Below, in pieces: positions 45,727-57,728 of a stretch of 64,000 nt of DNA. The stretch comes from Liquidambar formosana (taxonomy: Eukaryota; Streptophyta; Magnoliopsida; Saxifragales; Altingiaceae), in the NCBI GenBank assembly GCA_039720395.1, contig CM077831.1:5250003-5314002 (forward strand), read 5' to 3'. Within the stretch, counting starts at the first letter, position 1. Every line of letters begins with the position of its first letter. A model generated the notes under the pieces. That model ran no database searches. It saw only the letters and a list, made by a program, of their open reading frames with translations, and had not been told where the DNA came from. Both the position numbers and the translations under genes were made by a program.

Positions 45727-46869
45727 TGGACCCCGAAAATTGGGCCCACATGGGTTGAAAAGGGAGTCGCCACCTCATTTTTTAAAGGAAACAAGGAAAA
45801 CCCTAAAATGTTTTATTTTCCAAAACAAGTGACTCCATGTTTAAAAATGGTAAGGCAAAAGATCTTTTGAAAATCAAAGATTGTGGATTCAGAGGCCAAA
45901 TTACAATATGGGAAGGTTCTAGGCAACGCCTATAGGCACCCATATCTCCCTAATTGGTCTCTTAATTTAATTGGGCTAAATCAAAGTCTTAAACACAACA
46001 CAAATCAACAATTATCACTGCAAGACAGCATGCATATCATCCATTCATTCATCCACATAAGCAAGTAAATCAAAGAAAAAGAGAAAAGAGAAAAAGGGGA
46101 AAGAAAACTTAAGATACTTAGTATCCTAGGGCAGACTTAAACCTCACAAAGAGCGTCTACGTACCATGTATAAAAATACATGGATCAAGGTCCATGTAGT
46201 TCAAAGGGGAATAGGGTTTTAACCTAATAGAGGCCTATGGTAAACCGTAAACTTCTTTCCATAAATAAAGGAGTTTCCAAAGATAAAATGATTCTCAAAA
46301 GATCTTTAGAAAATATGGTATTTCAAGTAAAGATAGAAACTTTCATTTAAAAAGGAATTTTTTTTATGAAAGGAAATTATAGGAATTACCATGTTCCCCT
46401 ACTAGGAAATAACCATAGGAGGGAGAAAGGGAAAGTTTCAAGAAAGGAAAGGTGAATTGGGGCACCTTCAAACCCTACTTACCTTGAGCAAAAGCAACCT
46501 GTCAAAATAACCACCCTATTGCATAAGGTAATTACTTTGTTTGCAAGATTTTATCTTGCCATAGCCAAAATAATTACCCTACATTGGTGGGGTAATTGTA
46601 CCTGTCATATCCCACTTTCTATGGGTTTGTACCTATCAAGCACCTGCAATTTGCATGCAATATACACCAAAAACCAATCCAAACCTAACTAAGCAATTAT
46701 CATGCTCAACAATAGGCTATATTATGCTCAAAATGTGACATTACTAACAATAAACAAATCTGGACAGAATTGAAATAAGGCTTAAAATCATCCATAAGTC
46801 ATGTAAATAACACGAATCATGAAATAATAGAAACCCTAATTCAGCCCTATATGCAATGACACGCAATAA
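45727..46869 (-). repeat. Tat-2 5' LTR, U5-side fragment
   Basis: Runs from the LTR end next to the primer site to the point where CopD inserted at 46870. The rest of this LTR should lie beyond the right edge of the window, after CopD. Contains a GGAAGGTTCTAGGCAACGCC-type block like the one at 1980 in Tat-1, but the two LTRs do not otherwise align. Confidence 0.65.
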
Positions 46870-47311
46870 TGTTAGTTGTATGCCCTATAGCTAATCATAG
46901 AGATGATGCTTTAAGGATAAAGAACAATCATTGGATTTTATTTATTGTATGCCACATTTATTATTAATTTAATAAAAGGGCTTTTCTATCATGTTTATTC
47001 TATTCTTACTATTTACATAATATGTCCATAGAGTTAGAGTTGAGAATATGAAATCACAAAGTGTTGTGATTGTGAGACTGTAAATATATCTCTGTACTAA
47101 ACTCTTAAATCATTCCTAGTTAAAAGTTCACTATGATGGACAATAATGAGCCATAGGACTAGCACATGTTAGGTTAGCTCTTTAGGAGGATAGCTAGTCT
47201 CTAAGCTATTTGTGTAAAGACACTATAACCAACATGTGGGTGCTTGTTGTATTAATAAACAAGTACACTGAATGTGACCAAAGTCATGAGATCAATTGAA
47301 TAGAATTTTAC

Positions 47312-47599
47312 TGTTAGGATTATGCCCTAGAGCCAATCATAGAGATGATCTTTTAGGAATTAGGAACAATCATTTGATTTCATTTATGTATGTCACATTT
47401 ATTATTGATTTAATAAAAGGGCTAATTCTATTATGTTTATATGCATCATTTATATTTACATAATATGTCCATGGAGTTAGAGCTGAGAATATGAAATTAC
47501 AAAGGGTTGTAATTTTGAGACTATAAATATATCTTGTTATGATGTGATGATATCATCACATTCACAATCCCCAAGGGCTAGTCGAAATTTGCTTGGAGG

Positions 47600-47631
<32 letters not shown>

Positions 47632-47937
47632 CCTCTAGCAACAATAAGGAAGAAGAAGGAAAAGACTTCAAGCTCAAGCTAGGTGTGGATACTGTTGGAA
47701 GCAATACACTTGGACTGCTCATTCATTGCTGCCTGGAGTTCAAGCTTGGAGCAAAAAGGAGAAGACAAAGCTTGGAGCATAAAGGAGAAGACTTTGTTCA
47801 ACTGTAAGTATCCTAACTCTCTTTGTAGTTAGGGTTTCTATTTTGTATTATCCATAATTGGATTCATGGGTTTGGGAATCGTAGGAAAATTTTAATTTCG
47901 CCTTTGTATGTTTTCCTCTCTAGTTCAATTCCCAACA
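47312..47937 (+). mobile_element. S3: solo Copia LTR with ~1 kb internal deletion
   Basis: 626 bp with normal TGTTAGG and CCCAACA ends and an exact TTTAC duplication (47307-47311 and 47938-47942). Around 47533 it jumps from the U3 part (ATAAATATATC) to TTGTTATGATGTG, losing about 1 kb including the TATA box, but keeps the CT tract (47600-47625) and GTAAGT (47804-47809). Confidence 0.92.
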
Positions 47938-48526
47938 TTTACCTACTTGTCAATCAATTTCTCATAGTTGCTGTGGTACAAGTAATCCTTAGACCTGAGG
48001 CACCACAGTTGTCTTATACATGGAGCTCTAGAAGTTTGATCGCACTAACTGTTTATCCCTATGGGGTTTGCAAGGGTGTTCATTGGCTCTACTATTACAT
48101 GTGTGAAGGCATGTGTGTGATCAATAAGGGATCCATCACTTCTAGTAAAAGTGAGAGAATGTTCTCATAAGAACACTCATAAATATAACTCATGTGAATC
48201 TGGGCCACAGTATGATGATGATCATGGAAAAGGGTTTCCATAGTGCATCTTATGAGTTGATATTTTAGGTAGGTTCATAAATGTATTGAACTAGGGATTG
48301 ACAAACTTCCATATCCTATTTGTTCAAACAGAGACATTATGTATGATAGAAGGATGTAATTGTAACCTTAAGCTGTAACTAAAGGGTTCTTTGTTCGATA
48401 ATTATTCACCTCATTTAGGATCACACCATGAGCCATTGCTAGATGTTACTCATGGTTAGTAGAAGCCCTAATTGATATAAGTGAGTTATAATCAATTAGG
48501 GAATTGGAAGGTATTCCAATTAGACC

Positions 48527-49664
48527 TGTAACGCCCCAAAATTTATAAACCTTAACACGTACAATTTTTATGAGCTCTGTACAAATAAATATTTTCAAAA
48601 ATACATTCCTTTCAAAATACAGAGTATTGCGCAGCTGCGGGTAGCCATGGTTAACCCAAAACTCATCATCAATATACATTGGCCAACCAAATGAATAAAA
48701 TTACATCAGCTTTAAATAAAAATAAATGTACGTGATAACTTCTCCAAATCTCGACCCCAATTCTACTACGTGCCGCCAACAATTATCACCTGAAAATATA
48801 TTGGGGTGAGCGAACAACTGCCCAATAGGAAATCAAATTCCTATACAATAAATAATGTTTCAAAATCACATGCAAGCATTTATATATATTCAAAATAATA
48901 TATAAATTAATCAAATAATACGAACTCCAAATCATAAACCTCAAATATAATCTCTATGAAATCAACCATCATAAACCTCAAATATATCACCATCAAGAAT
49001 TATCACCTTACATAAATCAATTCTTAACATATGCTTCAAAATAATCATCATTTACCATACAAGAATTAAACCCCCTACCTCAAAAATAAGTGAACAAAAT
49101 AAGTCGGATTAAAACTTCCCATGCTCCGACCGATGGGCCGTCCGGCCACTGCCTCTCTCGGCTTCTCCCTTCCTCTTTCTCCCCTTCTTATTTCTTTCCT
49201 TCTCTTCTCTATTTATTTCTTCTCTTCCGTCCTTTCCTCCTTCTCTCTCTCTCTCTCTCTTCATTATTTCTTCTTTTCTTTCTTCTACACCTACCTCCCA
49301 CCTTTTTTTCTTTTCTTCCTTCTTTTCCTATGTTCCCACGCCACTAGCTACTTTTCTTTTTTTTTTTATTTCTTCTTTTGACTTTTCTATCCTCTTTTTC
49401 TTCTTTCTTCTTTCTTTCTCTCTTTTCACATGCTCTCTCTCTTTTTTCCCAATTCTTTTCTTCTTTTGTCTTTCCTTCCTTCACCTATATATATATATAT
49501 ATATATATATCTCACAAATTAATTATCCTTTCCATCCAAAGCAATTTAATGCAATATATCCCAACATTCAACTAACCTCAACAATATTTAAATTTATCAC
49601 CTTGTGTATAATTCCACCAAATATACACACGTAAAATAAATTAATAAATATTCAGGGTATTACA
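48527..49664 (-). mobile_element. Solo LTR of a chromovirus (Tekay-type), minus strand
   Basis: 1138 bp with an exact AGACC duplication (48522-48526 and 49665-49669). On the plus strand it begins TGTAACGCCCC and ends GGGTATTACA; the sense direction of such LTRs ends in GGGGCGTTACA, hence minus. Contains a ~300 bp pyrimidine-rich tract (49157-49470) and (TA)n at 49486-49511. Open frames through the CT tract are artefacts. Confidence 0.9.
49486..49511. repeat. (TA)n microsatellite
   Basis: About 26 bases of alternating A and T inside the chromovirus solo LTR. Confidence 0.85.
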
Positions 49665-50348
49665 AGACCCTTAATGGAAAGTGTTCCATTGGGCACTCCA
49701 TGTGACATTGAGTGCCACTACCTAGTACTAAATGTTGTGAACCCAATGGGTCACACAGCAAAGATGCAAGGAGGGACTTTAAAGCTTTGAGAGAAAGGGT
49801 AAGAGTACATAAGAATAGTTCTTTAGGGCCATACTTGCATTAGATGTAAATTATAGGGGTTAATATGCAATTTTGGGAAATTGAAAATCCCACACTTAGT
49901 GGGATTCCCCATGGTCGACCCTAGCATGGTGTGCTATATAAGGCACTCTAGCATGTGCCTTGCACACATAACACAATTCACTCTCTCCCTCACCCTTGGC
50001 TGAATTCTGAGGATGCTCTCTCTCTCTCTTTCTTCTCTTCTTCTAGCATTCAAAAAGGGGAATTAGAAGGAAGCTTGAAGGCCTTTGCTAGGTGTGGATA
50101 CCATGGAGGCAGTGTACTTGTGCTGTTCGTAGCTGCTTGTTCAAGGATCAACCATTGCTATCCAGAAATTCAAAAGCTTGGAGTTTGAAAATCTAAATCA
50201 ATTGTAAGTGCTCTAACCCTTCTTCTAGTTAGGGTTTTATGTTTTGTATGAATCACAATCAGATTCATGGGTTTTAAGGAATTGTATTATGATTTTTGTA
50301 CATCATTATGTTCTGCTTTGTAGTTTTTCTCTACATCAATTCCTTGTA

Positions 50349-51701
50349 GTGGTATCAGAGCCATGATTGTGCTTCATAAAAACACCATATGGGCTGGAAT
50401 TTATGGTACAATTAATTGGTTAAAGGCGTTCTAATTAGTTTTAAGAAAACTAGGGTTTTATAAAACTGTTATGAACAGTTTTCATGATAGTAATGAAAAA
50501 CCGTCATCTTGTTTTGCATGCCGAAATATGAGTTCTCCTCCAAAATTTTCATGCCATATATGGTTAGAAAGCTCTTCGAATCAGCTTTCAAACCCAACAA
50601 ACGGTTCATCGATCCAAGTTCCGTAGAGAAAGTTATGAATTTGTTACTACAGGCTGTTTGGAAAGACAGTTTTACGCGAGAATGGAACTCTAGGTTGTTC
50701 TTCATCATCTTCTTCTATTAATTTAATGTATGTAAATCATATAATGATTAAACATAATTATATATTATGTTTATATAATTTTTATATGTATTGGATGCAT
50801 TAAAATCAAATTAGGTTAAGAAGAAATTTGGGTTCTTCTTCATGGAGGCTGAACCTAGGGTTCTTGAAACCCTAGGATTGTTTGCATTGATTTGATCAAT
50901 TTCCTTCATTGAAAATTCTGTGATTTGATCGTAGATATATTATATATATTGTATATATGATATTCTTTAATTTCTAAAAGATTCTTGGAATAAAAAGAAT
51001 TAAAAAGTTTGATTTTTACAAGAACCTTCATAGCAGATTTTTCTGCACTTCAAACCAGACATGGGTTTTCACCCATAACTTGAGCTAGAGAGCATGAAAA
51101 AGGATGAAACCAGCCCCATTAGTTTCGTAAGCCATGAGGGATTCAAACCTAATTGGTTTGGAGTCCTAACCATGGTAGCAAGCAGGGTTTTAGAAGCTTT
51201 TGCGATCTGTTATCTTTTTCTGCAGAATTTTGGGTCTTCTTTATAGATTGAATTGCAGCAGCTGTTTGGGAATGATTTGATCATTGATTCCTCATCTATG
51301 GGGGTCGAAATAAATGTAGGAAGATGAATTGAAGGCTGCCATAGCTTGGGCAGCTATGCTTTGAACGTGGCAGCCATGAAAGTCATAAAACCTCCATTAT
51401 TCTCCAGCAGCAGCAGCTAGGGTTTAATGAAACCCTTGCAAATCACAACCTAGTGCTTGGAGCCTTTCACCATCATCACTTTGGGACTCGACCTTGATGT
51501 AGGCACACACACCATGGGTCGCCGGAGCTTGCCACTGCTAGTGGTGGGTCCGGCAGCCCCCTCTTCCCCATAGCAGCCTCCTCCCTTGTGGCGGCAGCCT
51601 TAGGGTTTAATGATGAAACCCTAATTTTGATTAATAAAACCCTAATCTAATAAATACATTAATTGAAACCCTAATTCTATTAATTAATGGACATTAACCT
51701 A
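50349..51701 (+). other. CopD leader, first part
   Basis: Homologous to 15020-16500 of CopA. Keeps AAAACTGTT/AACAGTTTT near 50462-50482, the GGAA-loop hairpin at 50654-50669, the GC-rich stretch (51450-51600) and the AAACCCTAA zone (from about 51600), where LARD-1 inserted. Confidence 0.85.
50350..50361 (+). other. CopD primer binding site (initiator-Met tRNA)
   Basis: TGGTATCAGAGC one base after the LTR end. Confidence 0.92.
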
Positions 51702-54265
51702 TGTCACGCCCCAAAAATAGCCTTGCTTAAGCCTAGTGAGGTAGTGATAGTTCAAAACATTATCCATTCATCTTCCAAGTGACACCTTGTTGATAAATAT
51801 TACGTCACATAAATATAAATTTCATTATTACCTCATTTACTAAATTATAATTATTACAATGCATCATTGTTTGATATTAAATCACATATGTCAACTTATC
51901 AAAACAAAACAACTATCGATCAAGAAAATATGTTCCTCTATTCATGTCTTCTCAACAGCTCACAAATTTTCAGATCCTGAAAAATAATTTTTAATAAAAG
52001 AGTGAGCAAACCACGGCTCAGTGAGATAATTCATCCATGAATGCTTAACATTAGTATATAACAACTCATCTTACATTTAACAGCATCTCTATAACATCTC
52101 ATACTATAATAATGTTAATAGCACTTCTCAAAATTTATGCCACTTAAGCATATAAAATTTGTACGTACCTATGCCTCTATTGCCTGTTGCAACCTGCAAA
52201 AACAATCATAGCATACCTGTCTGCTCATACAGGATATACTATCTACGACCACAGCACACACCGCTCATCATGTGTGTATGCTACCCCACTAGCCTCATGC
52301 CCTCAAAAATGGAGTAGCATATTAGTGCACTAACTACAAGGCTTTCTCAACCCAGTCGTCTCATCTCAACATCTTAATATTTCAATCTCAGTTACAAGTA
52401 TAAGCAACTTCACATAAACATGTCACAAAATAGATTTATACGTGCTTATTTCTCATCTCAACATCTTAATCTCAATCACAAGTATAAGCATTCAACTTCA
52501 CATAAACAAATCATTGAATAACTTGATACAAGTTTGTACATGCATTAATAATCATATCGCTCAATGTATGGATGCTAATATCATGCACGTACACTAATTA
52601 ATCTCAATAATATTGCAATATCCAATTATGAATATGAATTATCATTCGTATTATGCTCTACCACCATTAACAATCTTAATCAAACTACTCAACATAAATC
52701 TTAAAGCCAAATATTTAGTTTAGGGAAATTTTGGAATTTTTCATAAGTTTAGGGGCTATATTGCAAATATAAAAATATGAGGACTATGATGACATCATAA
52801 AAATATTAATAAAAAGTCCTTAAAATGTTCTACTTCTCATAGAAATTGCATAGGATCGAACAAAACTCAATTTGAAATCCATTTAAGCTATTTTTAGTAA
52901 GTAGGGGTAAAATGGTCATTTATACGTGAATAAAATAATACCCAAAATTAAAACATCCATTTTACCTCAAAATACTCTTATGTAAATTTTGTTGATATGA
53001 ATCCAATGGTTCAATTCGTAACTCAATCAGAATTCTATACATTTTGTTCGAGTTAGTCAAAGTTTGAAAACAAACTACACAAAAGGGCTAAAGTCTCCTA
53101 ATTTTTGAAACCTGTGTTATCATGCTTATATAGGTACAAAATTATAAACATAAGTTTATAGTATTTTTATAAGATTTTTAAAAATATTTTCAGCACCTAA
53201 TGAAGGCCCCACATGGCCAATTATGCTAGGGTACACGGGGCCTATAGTGCACCCTGCCACACTTGATCATTATCCCTTCTTCTTCCCGTGCATGTACAAA
53301 CCCAGCTTCTGTTTGGAATTTTTCCCACATTTAATCAAAACTTTGAAAATTCATAACTAATTCATTTTTTCGACCTTTTTCGATGATTCAAAAGCCCATT
53401 TTGCTTAGTTTTTCATGTACAATCTTATAAAAATATTAAAGAAATAAAACAAGTTACGAATTCATACAGATTTTCATATCTGTGTTTCGGGTTGTCCAAT
53501 TTATTTCTCACAACCTAGAAGGTATTAAAGCCTAAGATTTATACAAAAGCTTTTCTATAGTATCATAAAACTATGGTAAAAATTTCATAGAGTTTTATTT
53601 ACTGTGCATAGAGAACCAATCAAACAAAGTATGAAGGAAGCCATTGATGCTTCTCTGAAGCTCCAAAAATTATCTAAACATCAATCAATCCTCATAAAAC
53701 TTTTAAAACTTTTCCTATATCATTCAAGGATGAAAAATCTCACCTCAGGTTTGTAGAAAAATGCTTTGAAACTTTCTTGGTTTGAGCTCCCTTCTTTCTC
53801 CTTCTTTCTTTCTCTCTATTTCTCTCTTTTGTTACACTCTCTTAGCAGCTCATTTAGCATGAAAATAGGCTGAATATCAGCCCTTTTATACCCCCTCAAG
53901 TCAAAGGAAGTCTCCCCTCATTAATTGGTTAAGATTCCTCTTGATCCCTTTTTCCTCAAGCAACCCCTTCTTTTCTCTCCAAGCAAACAAACGTGGCTGA
54001 TTTTTGTTTTTGTTTTGTTTTGTTTTTCTTTTTCAGCCATTAATAGAATTTGGCCACCTATCCCCTCCCCATGTAAGCAATGACCTCATCTTAAGGATTA
54101 ATTACATCATTAATCCTATTAATATAATAAGTTAGTAATTTTTGTTATATATATATATCCTAAAGCTTTGGTGATTAATAATAATTATAATTATGACAAC
54201 AACAATAATAATAATAATCACACTAATCAATTGATCATTAGGGGACAAATATTTGGGCTATCACA
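51702..54265 (-). repeat. LARD-1 3' LTR
   Basis: TGTCACGCCCC ... GGGCTATCACA on the plus strand. Contains a (TTTTG)n run near 54005-54030, (TA)n near 54147 and (AAT)n near 54205. Confidence 0.92.
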
Positions 54266-57072
54266 TTCTACCAACCTTAAAAAAAATTTCGTCCTCGAAA
54301 TTTGAATAGTTTTAAATCAAATACTATATACCACTACGCTTCCGCTGCGCAACTCAAATTTGAAAGAGCTCATAAGTAAAACAAATTTTCTTTCTCAAGA
54401 AAATACATTTACAAGTATGGTGGAATAATCCAATACATATAATCAATTAACAACTCCCAATAATATTCATATCCAAAATTGAAGTCCAAGGTCAAATCAA
54501 AATTACATAAAGATGTAAGGATCAAAAATACATTTTTATGGAAAATGTACTAAAATTTCATGTTACGTTTAGCATGTCCAAAGATCTCTACAGTTCATAT
54601 GATTTGTAAATTAGAAGTCGTTAGAGTTGCTTTTTAAATTAGAAACTAAGTTTCCAATGTTTACAAAACATGTAGTTCAAATCAACACTGCAATAAGATC
54701 TTATTGGGCATAAAACCATAATAGAATATGGTCTTAGTTTGTAGTAGAATCACGTCTTGTTGAAACAAAATTAAGTAAAGTTATCAAGATACCTTAGTAA
54801 AACAGAATAGATTGTAGATAAATATTCATATCCTCAAATATATATGTTCAAATCTTAATTTTTCTTGATTCTATGTAAACTAGACTCATAAAACATTTTG
54901 ACAAAATATGCCTTAGAATGAAAACCTTCTCTTTATAAAATAATTGAGCGATTTTATCTGAAAATACTCTGCTAGCATTTTAGAACAATATTAACCAATG
55001 AATAATGTTTGAATTTATGGGAATAAACCACAAAGAATTTGATTCTAAAACTTTTTATACAAAAACCAGACACAACAATGGTATTTCTCATAAACTTTCA
55101 TAAATTTGTGACATGGATAACCCCTTTAATAAATTCGTTCAAAACACCCTTTCTGCCGAAAAATGAAAAATACAGCATAACAGATTTGTTTTGTAAATTC
55201 ATTTTAAAATAGCGATTCAACTTCAAAAGGCATGAAAATCTCTAGATTTGGAGTTCAATATCTTAAGAATACATAGAAAAAAACAGAATGCATAAATAAT
55301 ATTTCTAGTTAAACAACACAATATCTACAGAAAATTTATGTATTGCCAGCATATAGCTCATCTTCTCTAAAAATTCATAACTTTCTCAAATCTTAACGAA
55401 ATTAAGTGATTCAAAGGCCCAATGAAAGCTTGAGAAATATAATTTTAGGTTCCATGGTTGGTTCTCATTAAAACAACACCCATTAAATCAGATTTTGAAG
55501 TAGAGTTTCAGGTTCCAAAACTCTAACATAAACTTTGAACAACAATTACTTGTAACACTCTTAATCGTTCCTCACCAGATTTCATAGGTAAAAATTGCAT
55601 GCTAAATGGATACAAAGTCCTCAATAATAGAATCAAATAATTGAGTGTATAAAGACAGTTAAACTATTATAATTTGGACTTCATTAAAGCATAGTTTTAA
55701 GCTTTTAAACTCAAAGTTTCCAAACCAAATATTTCAATTGAAACTAGGAATCAACGTAAAATAAAAATAGGGGACAATCCTCACTAACAAGCTCAAATTG
55801 AACCATCAATTTACTGTAAATTATATCTCCCTAAAATTCCTTTCTTATCTGTAATTGATGTGATTTGGCAAACAAAATCGATTGTAAAAAATTTCATCCT
55901 CTAAGTTAATTCCATAAATTGTCAATGCAACGCTAGAGAATTGCTATTTTCCTCAATATGAACTCCAAAAATAACTGGGATTTTCATTCAGCATCCTTCT
56001 TTACAACACTCTTAATTCTCAAGTCCTGTAGGCACTACCTATTATTATAGATTAAGAATACCAAGAAAATGCCAATCACCAATGTACATAAGTCACACAG
56101 TTTTCACTAGCCTGATTTCGTCCCCATATTTCAAACCCTTTACACCCATCCATCACAAGAGGGACACCATTGATGTTCAAGGAGGGAAACCATAACGATC
56201 CATCATATGGAAAACCAACCACAAGGATAACCAATACCGAATAAACCTTTAGGGCCTTTCACCCAAGGGCATTCTACATCCTTCTTGTTAAACAAGGGAG
56301 AATTTCTCAGTCAAACCATCAAGTAATGCATTCAAGGATAGGAGCCAAGGTACCATTTTAAATATAAAATGAGTATTCAACCCTCCAATTTCAAAAATTC
56401 ATAAAATTCATCTCAATTCTTTTCAAATCCAAACATTGCTCCTACTTTTCTCAGAAATAATTTCAAATACTTTTGTAGAACTTTTCACAAAACAAACTTT
56501 GCACAAACAAAGGGTTTCAAGATCTTCAAACTTAAAAATAATTATTAATTATTTTTATTTGAACACATTTAAGGCTTTTTTTTTTTTTTTTAATGTTGAA
56601 AACAGAACCATTCGTATTCAAAAATTCATAACTCACTCTATTGTTGTGCAAATAAGGTCATTCTTGAAGATTTGAAAACTAAACTCAAAGCCCAATACAA
56701 GAAAAATGATAACCTAATGAGAAAATATGATTTCATTAATTATAAAACCAATTTGATTTTGTGGACAATATGCTAGAATTTGGTTCTAACACTGGTTCAA
56801 TACTTGGATACCAATTTTCTTCTAGTAGTATAGTGCTATTCATTCTTTATGACAATTAACTCATATCTCCTAATTGATCTTTTAGTAAGAACCATACTCG
56901 TGAATTCAAATTGTCAGTCTTCTCATTCTGTCCACCTTTAAAAGAAATTTCTAAATAAATCATGATACCACTCGTAGTACTAACCCAAGTACTTCGTCTC
57001 AAAATTAAAAACGATATCTTTACTTAAATCTTGAACTCCTTCGCTTCCGTTATAGAATTTTGTGACTCATCC

Positions 57073-57198
57073 CTCAACCTCACTCTCACCCTCACCCATC
57101 TTGAGCCTATTGGGAATATTGGGACTCTTGGTTCTCTCAACCTCACCCTAACCCTCACCCATTTCGAGTCTGTTGGACTATTGGGACTATTGGTCTCT
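57073..57198. repeat. 63-bp tandem duplication in LARD-1
   Basis: CTCAACCTCACTCTCACCCT-like at 57073 and again at 57136, with the GAG-CTGTTGG/CTATTGGGA tail repeated. The period is a multiple of three, which explains the repeated peptide on the plus strand. Confidence 0.75.
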
Positions 57199-57344
57199 TG
57201 GGCCACTTGTCACATCATTCCCTATCAAGAAGTCAGAGTTGTCACTTGCCTAAAAATTTTACTTTCAAATCTTCAACACGTGGTACATAAAGTCCATCTT
57301 AAAACCTATGACCCTATCACTTCCAACTTTTCAAACCAAATGGG

Positions 57345-57348
57345 TATA

Positions 57349-57379
<31 letters not shown>

Positions 57380-57380
57380 C
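57345..57380. repeat. (TA)n and poly-T tract in LARD-1
   Basis: About 18 bases of TA repeats followed by about 15 T. Confidence 0.85.
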
Positions 57381-57728
57381 TGCCATCTTCAGGAGCTATT
57401 CATGGAATTTCTAACCTTAAGTTTCTGATCGCATAATCCTAATAATGAGACTCGGATACACTACTACCATCAAAAGATATGAAATTCCACTACGAACTCA
57501 AGCATTCTCCATTTCTACCCATATCATATCTCAAACATATTATTATCTTGAAACCAAAAATTTTAGATACTTCAACAATATGAATCACAATAGCCTTAAT
57601 TATTCAACTAAACTTCCAAATCTCAAAATTTTCTCATTTTAAAAATGCTAAAACTTAGGAATCTAATCACCAAATAAAGATTTAAAATCCCAAAGAGATC
57701 TAATTCCTAAGCTCTGATACCAAAATCT

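Larger units (their letters stand above)
33348..46869 (-). mobile_element. Tat-2: minus-strand Ty3/Gypsy element of the Tat lineage (internal region and part of 5' LTR)
   Basis: Order on the minus strand: LTR fragment (46869-45727), primer site (45721-45705), leader, gag, protease, RT, RNase H, second (archaeal-type) RNase H, integrase, conserved tail, and an antisense gene. The second RNase H, the tRNA-Arg-like primer site and the antisense gene mark the Tat lineage (Ogre/Retand group). All genes carry stops, frameshifts or active-site changes. It is interrupted by S2, CopB and CopD and is therefore older than these. No 3' LTR is visible for it in the window. Confidence 0.85.
46870..50348 (+). 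repeat. CopD 5' LTR, split by two insertions
   Basis: Begins TGTTAGTTGTATGCCC and ends ATTCCTTGTA, both changed from the family form. TATATAAG at 49935-49942, CT tract near 50015, donor-like GTAAGT at 50204-50209. Confidence 0.9.
54266..57711 (-). other. LARD-1 internal region, non-coding
   Basis: AT-rich, many stops on both strands, longest frame 127 codons and repeat-derived (57031-57414, from a 63-bp duplication). I see no gag, protease, RT, RNase H or integrase trace, so the coding region was replaced or lost entirely rather than merely decayed. Confidence 0.75.

Noticed and set aside
1700..46869. Tat-1 LTR and Tat-2 read as the two ends of one giant element
   Set aside because: Polarity and order would fit, but the U5-side sequences at 1740-2060 and 45727-46000 share only short family motifs; LTRs of one element should align throughout.
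49090..49381. Two overlapping frames of 85-86 codons with Leu/Ser/Phe-rich, membrane-like products
   Set aside because: Produced by the ~300 bp pyrimidine-rich tract of the chromovirus solo LTR.
57031..57414. 127-codon plus-strand frame in LARD-1
   Set aside because: Half of it is the 63-bp duplication and its end is (TA)n and poly-T; no homology to Gag or any other protein is seen.
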